This document shows positions 52,144 to 59,783 of a DNA stretch of 64,000 nucleotides, piece by piece. Numbering within the stretch: the stretch's first letter is position 1; the number at the start of each line of letters is the position of its first letter. Under the pieces are notes generated by a model that ran no database searches, was not told where the DNA came from, and was given only the letters and a program-made list of their open reading frames with translations. A program made the position numbers and the translations under genes. The stretch is from assembly GCF_018130245.1 (NCBI RefSeq), contig NZ_JAFCKP010000013.1:124001-188000 (forward strand), written 5' to 3'. The stretch comes from Bradyrhizobium sp. SZCCT0231. GTDB taxonomy: Bacteria > Pseudomonadota > Alphaproteobacteria > Rhizobiales > Xanthobacteraceae.

Positions 52144-52890
52144 CTACGGCACGAACCCCTCGAAGATCATCTGGTCCGCATATTGCCCGACCCGGGTCCG
52201 CTGCTCCGGCGTGCGCACGGTCCAGCCGAGCAGGGCGCAGCCGAACAGGTTGCGGGCGATCCAGGGGGCGGGGGCCGGGAGGTGATCGACCTTGAAGGCG
52301 ACGAAATGCGGCTGGGTCTGGAAGCCATGGCGCAGGTACAGCATGCTGTCGCGCTGCGCCGGCGTCAGGTAGGCCCAGTACTCGTCCTCATAGGTCCGCT
52401 GCGCGACGATGCCGCGCGGACGGTTGGGCAAAAGTTCGCGCAGCGCCAGCACCTGGTCGGGATCGAACGACATGCCGACCGCGGGGCCGTCATAGGACGC
52501 CAGCACCTCGGCCATCCGCTTCACCAGCTTGCGGTCGCCGCCAAAATGGCTCTTCACCTCGATCACTAGGGGCACGCGGCCGGCGACCATGGCGCAGAGG
52601 TCGGAGAGCGACATCATCCGCTCGTCCGTGTCCTTGAACTTGACGGCCTTCAGCTCCGCCGCGGTCTTTGAGATCACGTCACCGCTGGCCTCGGTGAGGC
52701 GGCCGAGGGCATGGTCGTGATGCACCATGGCCTCGCCGTCGGCCGAGAGCTGGATGTCGACCTCGATCGAGAAATTGCCCGCGACCGCAGCCCGGACCGC
52801 GCCCGGCATGTTCTCGACGATGCCGCGCGAAATGTCATGCAGGCCGCGATGGGCGACCGGCCGGGCTGTCAGCCAATCCGGAGCGCGCAT
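52144..52890 (-). CDS. glycerophosphodiester phosphodiesterase
   Basis: 248 residues, TIM-barrel enzyme that releases glycerol-3-phosphate from glycerophosphodiesters. Catalytic His H14 and Arg R15 in AHRG, metal ligands E43 and D45 (SIEVDIQ), catalytic His H58 in MVHHDH, and E at IEVKSH. No signal peptide, so cytoplasmic. It starts 5 bp after the Rid gene stop, so the pair forms an operon. Both products deal with small-molecule salvage, but no direct link is known. Confidence 0.93.
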   Translation of the reverse strand: MRAPDWLTARPVAHRGLHDISRGIVENMPGAVRAAVAGNFSIEVDIQLSADGEAMVHHDHALGRLTEASGDVISKTAAELKAVKFKDTDERMMSLSDLCAMVAGRVPLVIEVKSHFGGDRKLVKRMAEVLASYDGPAVGMSFDPDQVLALRELLPNRPRGIVAQRTYEDEYWAYLTPAQRDSMLYLRHGFQTQPHFVAFKVDHLPAPAPWIARNLFGCALLGWTVRTPEQRTRVGQYADQMIFEGFVP

Positions 52891-52895
52891 GCGCG

Positions 52896-53363
52896 TCAGG
52901 CGACCTCGAACACGCCTTCGACCTCGACCGCCGCGTCCGCGGGCAGCGAGGCGACGCCGACGGTGGTGCGGGCATGGCGGCCCTTGTCACCGAAGGCGGC
53001 GACCATCAGGTCGGAGGCGCCGTTGAGCACCTTCGGCCCGTCCAGGAAATCAGGCGCCGAGTTGATGAAGCCGCCGAGCCGCACCACGCGCACGACCTTG
53101 TCGAGATCGCCGAGCGCCGCCTTGACCTGGGCCAGCAGGTTGACGGCGCAGCCGCGCGCGGCTGCCGCACCCTCTTCGATGGAGACGCCAGCGCCGAGCT
53201 TGCCCTTGGCGATCAGCTTGCCGGCGGGGTCGAAGCAGACCTGGCCGGAGACGAACAGCAAATTGCCAGTGCGCACGAACGGGACGTAATTGGCGACGGG
53301 GGTGGGGGCCTCATGCAGCTTGATACCCTGTTCCGCCAGTTTCTGCTCGACCGTGCCCGCCAT
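52896..53363 (-). CDS. Rid family protein without the canonical arginine (copy 1)
   Basis: 155 residues of the RidA/YjgF/UK114 fold, longer than canonical RidA (about 130). Features: NYVPFVRTGNLLFVSGQVCF, GCAVNLLAQVKAALGDLDKV and ARTTVGVASLPADAAVEVEG. Canonical RidA has Arg105 in ARLPKD for imine deamination; here the same place reads ASLPAD, so classic 2-aminoacrylate deaminase activity is doubtful. Probably trimeric, cytosolic. First gene of the minus-strand pair with GDPD. Confidence 0.9.
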   Translation of the reverse strand: MAGTVEQKLAEQGIKLHEAPTPVANYVPFVRTGNLLFVSGQVCFDPAGKLIAKGKLGAGVSIEEGAAAARGCAVNLLAQVKAALGDLDKVVRVVRLGGFINSAPDFLDGPKVLNGASDLMVAAFGDKGRHARTTVGVASLPADAAVEVEGVFEVA

Positions 53364-53605
53364 GTCCGACCTCGTTGTCCAAAATCCTTCGCTCCGGCGC
53401 ATCCCTGGATGGCCGGGCGCGCACTGTTTCGCCCATCGTGCCGCCACATGCAAGCAACCCAAGGGGACTAAACCGGGGCTGCATCTTGTTGAGGCACGGC
53501 AGCAGGTTCAACGCGAAGGGCCAACTTTACGTGATACGGCCTCAGTTGCGACGCAATGGAACGGTCATTAAAATGTCGAATCTGCGCTTTCCTCAGGGAA
53601 CAGAT

Positions 53606-54451
53606 ATGGTGCACCTTTTCCGGACTTCGCTCGGTGTGATGGCGCTCGCCGCGGCCATTGTCGGCCTTGGTGGCGGGGCTCAGGCCGCCAACGGTCCGTT
53701 TCTCGCGCACCAGGCGCTCTATGACCTCAGCCTCGTCAAGTCGCGCTCCAATTCGGTCAACAGCGCGCGTGGCCGGATCCTCTACAACTTCACCGGCAGC
53801 GCCTGCGAGGGCTACACCTCCGAGTTCCGGCAGGTCTCCGAGCTCGACAGCGGCGAGGGCAAGGTCACGCTCAGCGACCTCCGCTCCAACTCCTGGGAGG
53901 ACGCCGCGGGAAAGAGCTACCGCTTCAAGATCGAGACGCGCATGAACGAGGCGGATGCCGGCCGCGTCGACGGCTCGGCCGAGCGCGACGGCGACCATAT
54001 CAATGTCAAGCTGAAGCTGCCGGCGCCGAAGAGCTTCACCCTCGACGGCAAGATCGTATTCCCGACCGAGCAGATCCAGCGCATCATTGCGGCCGCCAAG
54101 GACGGCAAATCGCTGCTGGAGCTCTCCGTCTATGACGGGTCCGACGACGGCCAGAAGGTCTACAACACGCTGACCGTGATCGGCCAGCCGATCCCAGCCG
54201 ACCGCGCCACCTCGTCCGATCCATCGACCTCGGACGAGCACATGAAGTCGCTGAAGCGCTGGCCCGTCACCGTCAGCTATTTCGACCGCGAGGCCCAGCG
54301 GAAAGAGGGCGAGCAGACGCCGATCTATGCGATGTCGTTCGAACTCTACGAGAACGGCGTCTCGCGCCAGCTCGTGCTCGACTACAACGATTTCGTCATC
54401 TCCGGCGCGATGGGCAAGTTCGACGTCAAGGACAGCAAGCCCTGTAATTGA
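53606..54451 (+). CDS. eipB: EipB family cell envelope protein (DUF1849)
   Basis: 281 residues. Signal peptide 1-27 (ending AQAA), periplasmic. The EipB beta-spiral is recognised by LAHQALYDLSLVKSRS, GSACEGYTSEFRQVSEL and LSVYDGSDDGQKVYNTLTVI. Cys67 and Cys280 fit the N- and C-terminal pair that forms a disulfide in Brucella EipB (established there). The protein is important for envelope integrity in alphaproteobacteria. AGGGA upstream of ATG 53606. It is flanked by two Rid proteins and followed by a family E repeat. Confidence 0.92.
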   Translation: MVHLFRTSLGVMALAAAIVGLGGGAQAANGPFLAHQALYDLSLVKSRSNSVNSARGRILYNFTGSACEGYTSEFRQVSELDSGEGKVTLSDLRSNSWEDAAGKSYRFKIETRMNEADAGRVDGSAERDGDHINVKLKLPAPKSFTLDGKIVFPTEQIQRIIAAAKDGKSLLELSVYDGSDDGQKVYNTLTVIGQPIPADRATSSDPSTSDEHMKSLKRWPVTVSYFDREAQRKEGEQTPIYAMSFELYENGVSRQLVLDYNDFVISGAMGKFDVKDSKPCN

Positions 54452-54466
54452 GGGCTGTCTCTCTTC

Positions 54467-54553
54467 GTCATTGCGAGCGCAGCGAAGCAATCCAGAGGCT
54501 CTCTCCGCGGAAAGATTCTGGATTGCTTCGTCGCAAGAGCTTCTCGCAATGAC
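54467..54553. repeat. palindromic intergenic repeat pair, family E, second copy
   Basis: Arms GTCATTGCGAGCGCAGCGAA and TTCTCGCAATGAC, inner GCAATCCAGA and TCTGGATTGC, as at 22708-22793. It lies 16 bp after the eipB stop and could fold as its terminator. Confidence 0.92.
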
Positions 54554-54619
54554 GGGGCTAGCTCTCGTCACACTCTCCAGCTACGCTCTCTCCCAACCAC
54601 AAACTCGGGGAGCCAGCCC

Positions 54620-55021
54620 ATGCCGAAGCTCGACCATCTCCGCCCCAGCGGCCTGCATCACAATCCCGCCTATTCCCATGTCGTCACTGCTACAGGCGCG
54701 CGCACGATCTACATCTCCGGGCAGGTCTCGACCGACGAGGAGGGGCGGATCGTCGGCGAGGGCGATATCGCCGCGCAGACGACGCAGGTGATGCAGAATC
54801 TCGGTCTGGCGCTGAAGGCGGCCGGCGCGAGCTATTCCAATATCGTCAAGATCACAACCTTCGTCGTGAACTACAAGCCGGAGCTGCGACCCATCATCGG
54901 CAAGGCTCGCTCCGCCTTCTTCGAAGGCATGGAGCCGCCGGCCTCCACGCTCGTCGGCGTCTCCGCGCTCGCCGCGCCGGAATGGCTGATCGAGATCGAG
55001 GCGGTGGCGGTCGCGGATTGA
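54620..55021 (+). CDS. Rid family protein (copy 2)
   Basis: 133 residues, normal RidA length. Features: YSHVVTATGARTIYISGQVS, QTTQVMQNLGLALKAAGASY, LVGVSALAAPEWLIEIEAVA. The RidA arginine position again is not Arg (ALAAPEW), so it belongs to a non-archetypal Rid subgroup. ATG 54620. Its function may differ from the copy at 52896, as the two share only the fold. Followed at 8 bp by a family C repeat. Confidence 0.92.
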   Translation: MPKLDHLRPSGLHHNPAYSHVVTATGARTIYISGQVSTDEEGRIVGEGDIAAQTTQVMQNLGLALKAAGASYSNIVKITTFVVNYKPELRPIIGKARSAFFEGMEPPASTLVGVSALAAPEWLIEIEAVAVAD

Positions 55022-55029
55022 GGTTTTCC

Positions 55030-55120
55030 TGTAGCCCGGATGGAGCGCAAGCGTAATCCGGGAAGCCTGTCGCGACGGAGGGCACTGTCCCGGACTGCGC
55101 TGCGCTCCATCCGGGCTACA
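55030..55120. repeat. palindromic intergenic repeat pair, family C, second copy
   Basis: Arms TGTAGCCCGGATGGAGCG and CGCTCCATCCGGGCTACA, as at 22324-22416. The right arm ends inside the convergent ACT gene: its CTA (55116-55118) is that gene's stop codon on the minus strand. Confidence 0.95.
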
Positions 55121-55523
55121 GGTGCGTCGCCTCGGACATCCCTCGTAGCAGCACCATCGCTTCATCGGCCCTGTCGACCGGCACGAAGAGATGGTCGTGG
55201 TGAAAGGCCGACACGGCGTTCACGCTGATGCCGGCTTCGGCCAGACGCGCCGTGATGGCCGCCAGAAAGCCCACCGCATCGAGCGCGGAGTGAACTGACA
55301 GGGTGATCAGGCGCGAGGGAAATTCATGGCGCAGCCCGGCACGTTCGGCCTCCTCGTGCAGTATCACCAGCGTTGTTCCTTCGCGTTCGCGGAACGTCAG
55401 CATCGGGCTGATGCTGGCTGGAATGCTCGCGCTCGGCGCAAGCGTGCAAAACACGAAGGTGCCGTCCAGGATCTCCAGCTTCATGTCACGCAGCAGCGCG
55501 TCGAGATCGCGTTCGCCTGTCAT
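55116..55523 (-). CDS. ACT domain-containing protein (two tandem ACT-like modules)
   Basis: 135 residues. The N-terminal half (FVFCTLAPSASIPASISPML) matches the ACT_7/DUF2241 part and the C-terminal half (ITLSVHSALDAVGFLAAITA RLAEAGISVNAVSAFHHDHL) the second. ACT domains bind amino acids and regulate enzymes; no catalytic domain is fused. Cytosolic. The last codons and the stop are formed by a mobile-type repeat, so homologues may end differently. Ligand unknown. Confidence 0.88.
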   Translation of the reverse strand: MTGERDLDALLRDMKLEILDGTFVFCTLAPSASIPASISPMLTFREREGTTLVILHEEAERAGLRHEFPSRLITLSVHSALDAVGFLAAITARLAEAGISVNAVSAFHHDHLFVPVDRADEAMVLLRGMSEATHL

Positions 55524-55722
55524 GGTGCCTGTCCCCGAACCGGCAAGATCGGTTGAGCCCCTGCGAAGCTATCGGCGCCAGCGGCTGTTGAAGCCATGGT
55601 CAACATACCTTTGTATATCTCTTCCAATCCTTCTCATGTCCTGACCTTACACTGGTACAATTGAGCGACGGCGGGAGATTCTTACAATTTGAGTCCACTC
55701 GGGTCACTGCGAAGAGGCTCAA

Positions 55723-55878
55723 ATGAACGTCGTCATTCGAAAGCTCAACGGCTTGTGGCACCTCATCGTCGGGTCTTGTCAGATCCGAACGCCGTTCCTG
55801 GAAACCCAGGATCGACAGTTGGTCGTTCAGTATGCCCGGCGCGCCTATCCGGGTGCACGGATATTCGAACGCGACTGA
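55723..55878 (+). CDS. small hypothetical protein (51 aa)
   Basis: ATG 55723 with GAGG 8 nt upstream, 51 codons: MNVVIRKLNGLWHLIVGSCQ, ending RAYPGARIFERD. One possible short beta-rich domain; no match recognised. It ends 17 bp before the convergent dinB stop. The ribosome-binding site and composition make it a candidate gene; short length keeps confidence modest. Confidence 0.42.
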   Translation: MNVVIRKLNGLWHLIVGSCQIRTPFLETQDRQLVVQYARRAYPGARIFERD

Positions 55879-55894
55879 GTCGAGCACGACCAGA

Positions 55895-57184
55895 TCACTC
55901 CTGCGGCTTCTCCGGCCCCTCATACGCAATGCCGCGGATCACCGCGGCGCTGCCGAACTTCTTGCGCAGGCTGTCCACCGCACGTTCGGCGTGCGCGGCG
56001 CGGCGGTCGAGCATGTCGGTGTCGTCGCTCACCGAGCCCTCGCGCAGGGCGCTGACGCCGGCGCCCATCAGGCGAAAGGCGGTGCCGTCGATCTCCTTGG
56101 CCAGCATCTCGCGGCAGATCGCAAAGATCTTCGCGGCAAGCTGCGTCGGGGCTGTGATCGACTGCGAGCGGGTGCGCTGGCGGAAATCGGCGGTCTTCAG
56201 CTTCAGCGTGATGGTCGAGCCGGCGAGCTCGCTGCTTTTCAGCCGCGACGACGTCTTCTCGCAGAGCCGCCACAGGATCTTCTCCAGCGTTGCGAAATCG
56301 CGGATGTCGGTCTCGAAGGTGGTCTCGCTGGAAATGGTCTTGGCGCCGCGATCGGGCTCGACGCGGCGGTCGTCGATGCCGCGCGCGAGCCGCCACAGCC
56401 GGCGGCCGTCGCTCGGAAACTGCCGCATCATCTCGATCTCGTCGGCCTTCTGCAGGTCGGCGATGATCCGGAAGCCGCGCTGCACGAGGCGCTCCTGCGT
56501 CGCGGGGCCGACGCCGAAGATGAAGCCGACCGGCCTCGAAGCCAGCATCGTCAGCGCTTCGTCCTGGTCGAGCGCGGCAAAGCCTCTGGGCTTGTCGAGG
56601 TCGGAGGCGATCTTGGCCAAAAACTTGTTGCAGGACAGGCCGACCGAGACTGTGATGCCGATGTCGCGCTCGACCTCGCGGGCAAAGCGCGCCAGCACTT
56701 TTGCGGGGATCATGCCGTGTACGCGCTCGGTGCCGGAAAGGTCGAGGAAAGCCTCGTCGATCGAGAGCGGCTCGACCAGCGGCGTCAGCGCGTGCATGGC
56801 CTGCCGGACCTCGCGGCCGACCCGGACATACTTCGCCATGTCCGGGCGGATCACGGTCGCATGCGGGCAGGCTTGCAGTGCCTTGAACATCGGCATCGCC
56901 GAGCGCACGCCATAGGTGCGCGCAATGTAGCAGGCGGCCGACACCACGCCGCGCTTTCCGCCGCCGATGATGACGGGCTTGTCGGCGATGTCAGGATTGT
57001 CGCGCTTCTCGACCGTCGCATAGAAGGCGTCGCAGTCGATATGGGCGATGGTCAGGCCTGCCAGCGCGCGGTGGCGGACGAGGCGGGGGGATCCGCAGGC
57101 GGAACAGCGCCGCACGCCCATATCCAGATCGGCCAGACAATCCCGGCAGAAGCAGCGGGGCCCGGCCGCCTCTGGAACGCTCAC
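55895..57184 (-). CDS. dinB: DNA polymerase IV (Y-family) with N-terminal zinc-ribbon extension
   Basis: 429 residues. Translesion polymerase; catalytic acids D50 in IAHIDCDAFYATVE and D143/E144 in SIDEAFLD, steric-gate F54, and VGLSCNKFLAKIASDLDKP. The little-finger domain follows after about 270. Before the polymerase core lies a 40-residue segment with C11, C13, C16, C27 and C30 (CFCRDCLADLDMGVRRCSAC) resembling a zinc ribbon, not found in Escherichia coli DinB. GTG start at 57184 overlaps the DUF3572 stop (GTGA). No imuA/dnaE2 cassette nearby. Confidence 0.94.
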   Translation of the reverse strand: MSVPEAAGPRCFCRDCLADLDMGVRRCSACGSPRLVRHRALAGLTIAHIDCDAFYATVEKRDNPDIADKPVIIGGGKRGVVSAACYIARTYGVRSAMPMFKALQACPHATVIRPDMAKYVRVGREVRQAMHALTPLVEPLSIDEAFLDLSGTERVHGMIPAKVLARFAREVERDIGITVSVGLSCNKFLAKIASDLDKPRGFAALDQDEALTMLASRPVGFIFGVGPATQERLVQRGFRIIADLQKADEIEMMRQFPSDGRRLWRLARGIDDRRVEPDRGAKTISSETTFETDIRDFATLEKILWRLCEKTSSRLKSSELAGSTITLKLKTADFRQRTRSQSITAPTQLAAKIFAICREMLAKEIDGTAFRLMGAGVSALREGSVSDDTDMLDRRAAHAERAVDSLRKKFGSAAVIRGIAYEGPEKPQE

Positions 57185-57492
57185 GGCACGTCGCGCTCCC
57201 AGGAGGGGTCGCCGAGCGCGTCGCCCAGGACCTGCCGCGCTGCGGCAACGTTGGTCGGATGCAGTTCCGCGGCCTTGGCAAAGGCCTTCACAGTGGCGTC
57301 ATCGCGCAGCACGAAATCGAGCACGCTGAGGAGGAAATTCGGGTCCGCGGCGGCATTGCGGAGGGTCTCCGGACCGACCCCTGTCTCGGCCAGGAACAGG
57401 CCCAGCCGCTCGGGCTCGCCCGCGACGAAAGACAGGGCCTGAATCGCAACGATTTCAGCGACTTCGCGGGGGTTGTGAACAGGCTTTTTCAC
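57181..57492 (-). CDS. DUF3572 family protein
   Basis: 103 residues, helical, alphaproteobacterial family. Features: NPREVAEIVAIQALSFVAGE, RLGLFLAETGVGPETLRNAA and PNFLLSVLDFVLRDDATVKA. Function unknown. It overlaps dinB by GTGA, so the two are translationally coupled. Divergent from divK with a 241-bp gap. Confidence 0.9.
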   Translation of the reverse strand: MKKPVHNPREVAEIVAIQALSFVAGEPERLGLFLAETGVGPETLRNAAADPNFLLSVLDFVLRDDATVKAFAKAAELHPTNVAAARQVLGDALGDPSWERDVP

Positions 57493-57733
57493 GGCGACGG
57501 TTTGCCTTTCCGTTAACTTTCGGTCTCTAATTTGGAATCATCATGCCCGAGTCCCGTCCTCAAGTCTTCCGGCCCAGGCAAGCAACTGGAAACCACATCG
57601 CAGAAAGTCGACCCTCGGGTTTAACGAAACTCAAGCGAATCTGAGGCTAGTTTGAATCCAGTTTTCGAAGCGCCGGGAAGCGGCGTCTGAGGCGTCACAT
57701 GTACCGGTCCTTCGGACCAATCAGGAGGGCGGG

Positions 57734-58099
57734 ATGGCTAAGACCGTCCTGATCGTGGAAGACAACGAGCTCAACATGAAGCTCTTCCGCGACCTGTTGG
57801 AGGCGCACGGCTACCAGACCACAGGCACCAGCAACGGCTACGAGGCGCTCGACCTCGTTCGCAAGATGCGGCCCGACCTCGTGCTGATGGATATCCAATT
57901 GCCGCAAGTCTCCGGGCTCGAGGTGACGCGCTGGATCAAGGACGATCCGGAGCTGCGTACCATTCCCGTCGTCGCGGTCACGGCGTTCGCGATGAAGGGC
58001 GACGAAGAACGCATCCGCGAGGGCGGCTGCGAAGCCTATTTGTCCAAGCCGATCTCGGTCGGCAAATTCATTGAGACGGTCCGGCGTTTTATCGGATAG
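57734..58099 (+). CDS. divK: cell-cycle single-domain response regulator DivK
   Basis: 121-residue receiver with acidic pocket E9-D10, phospho-acceptor D53 (LMDIQLP), T in AVTAFAM and K in YLSKPI. In Caulobacter, DivK is phosphorylated at the stalked pole by DivJ, dephosphorylated by PleC, and controls CtrA through DivL/CckA. It is followed after 14 bp by pleD, the conserved divK-pleD operon. TTAAC half-sites lie upstream at 57513 and 57621. Confidence 0.95.
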   Translation: MAKTVLIVEDNELNMKLFRDLLEAHGYQTTGTSNGYEALDLVRKMRPDLVLMDIQLPQVSGLEVTRWIKDDPELRTIPVVAVTAFAMKGDEERIREGGCEAYLSKPISVGKFIETVRRFIG

Positions 58100-58113
58100 G
58101 AAGTGAGTTCACA

Positions 58114-59487
58114 GTGTCCGCGCGTATCCTGGTTGTCGATGACGTTCCTGCCAACGTCAAACTCCTCGAAGCCCGCCTGTCCGCCGAATATTTCGACGTG
58201 ATGACCGCCTCGAACGGCACCGAGGCGCTGGCGATCTCGAGGCGCGCCGAATGCGACATCATCCTGCTCGATGTGATGATGCCCGACATGGACGGCTTCG
58301 AAGTCTGCCGCCGCCTCAAGACCGATCCCGCCACGCACCACATTCCGGTCGTGATGGTCACCGCGCTCGACAGCCCCGCCGACCGCAATCGCGGGCTGGA
58401 AGCCGGCGCCGACGATTTCCTCACCAAGCCCGTCTCCGACGTCGTGCTGATCGCGCGCGTGCGCTCGCTGACGCGACTGAAGATGATGACGGATGAGCTG
58501 CGCATGCGCGCCATCACCTCGCTCGAGATCGGCATGCAGGCGCCCGAGCGCAGCGCCGTCGCCGACACCGGCAAGGGCGGCCGCATCCTCCTGGTCGACG
58601 ACCGCGAGTCCTCCTATGAGCGGCTGGCGACGATCCTCGCCGCCGAGCACACCGTCGACGTCGAGCCGAACCCGACGGAGGCGCTGTTCCACGCCGCCGA
58701 GGGCAATTACGACCTCCTGATCGTCTCGCTCGACCTCAACAATTTCGACGGCCTCAGGCTCTGCAGCCAGGCGCGCTCGCTGGAGCGCACGCGCCACGTG
58801 CCGATCCTGGCCATCGCCGACCCCGAGAACTCGACGCGGCTGCTCCGCGGCCTCGAGATCGGCGTCAACGACTACCTGCTGCGCCCCATCGACAAGACCG
58901 AGCTGCTGGCGCGCGCCCGCACCCAGATCCGCCGCCGCCGCTACACCGATCACTTACGCGACAACGTGCAGAACTCGATCGAGATGGCGATCACCGACGC
59001 GCTCACCGGCCTGCACAATCGCCGCTACATGGAGAGCCATCTCGCAACGCTCGCCGAGCAGGCCGCGACCCGCGGCAAGCCCCTGGCGCTGATGATCCTG
59101 GACATCGACTACTTCAAGTCGATCAACGACAATTACGGCCACGACGCCGGCGACGACGTGCTGCGCGAATTTGCGGTGCGGGTGCGCAAGTCGATCCGCG
59201 GCATTGATCTCGCCTGCCGCTACGGCGGCGAGGAGTTCGTGATCGTGATGCCGGAGACCGATCTCCACGTCGCCGGCATGGTCGCCGAGCGCCTGCGCCG
59301 CTCGATCGCGGGCGAGCCGTTCGCGATTCACAAAGGGGCGAAGCGCATCGAGGTCACGATCTCGATCGGGCTGACCACGCTGGAGCAAAAGGGCGAGTCG
59401 GTCGCCGACGTCCTCAAGCGCGCCGACACCGCGCTCTACCGCGCCAAGCACGACGGCCGCAATCGCGTGGTGTCGCAGGCGGCGTGA
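58114..59487 (+). CDS. pleD: diguanylate cyclase response regulator PleD
   Basis: 457 residues. First receiver 1-125 with D53 (LLDVMMPD), second receiver about 155-275 degenerate (VSLDLNN), as in Caulobacter PleD. The C-terminal GGDEF domain has the active site GGEEF at 371-375 and the inhibitory RxxD site R362-D365, so product inhibition by cyclic di-GMP is expected. GTG start at 58114. Makes cyclic di-GMP at the pole during the motile-to-sessile switch (established in Caulobacter). Confidence 0.95.
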   Translation: MSARILVVDDVPANVKLLEARLSAEYFDVMTASNGTEALAISRRAECDIILLDVMMPDMDGFEVCRRLKTDPATHHIPVVMVTALDSPADRNRGLEAGADDFLTKPVSDVVLIARVRSLTRLKMMTDELRMRAITSLEIGMQAPERSAVADTGKGGRILLVDDRESSYERLATILAAEHTVDVEPNPTEALFHAAEGNYDLLIVSLDLNNFDGLRLCSQARSLERTRHVPILAIADPENSTRLLRGLEIGVNDYLLRPIDKTELLARARTQIRRRRYTDHLRDNVQNSIEMAITDALTGLHNRRYMESHLATLAEQAATRGKPLALMILDIDYFKSINDNYGHDAGDDVLREFAVRVRKSIRGIDLACRYGGEEFVIVMPETDLHVAGMVAERLRRSIAGEPFAIHKGAKRIEVTISIGLTTLEQKGESVADVLKRADTALYRAKHDGRNRVVSQAA

Positions 59488-59783
59488 GCCGTCCGCACAA
59501 AAAGTGCGAAAACAACCCCATGCACAGTAGCCGGCGTTAGTCGGATCAATGGGTTATGCGGGTGGCAAACAGGCTTGCGCCAGCGGTGGCGTCGTTTGAC
59601 TCGTCGGGCAAAACAGGAGCATGTTGGTAGGGGCGGTCGGTGCGTGAATGAACGTGTCGCGACATCCTCACGCTTCGCTGCGCTTGTCTGGGACGACGCC
59701 GGTTATTGTGGTGGGCGTTGGTGGCCCTTCACCTGTTCTTCGCATCACCTCCCAGCTCCTGTTTGACAGCTCGAAGCAGAGCT

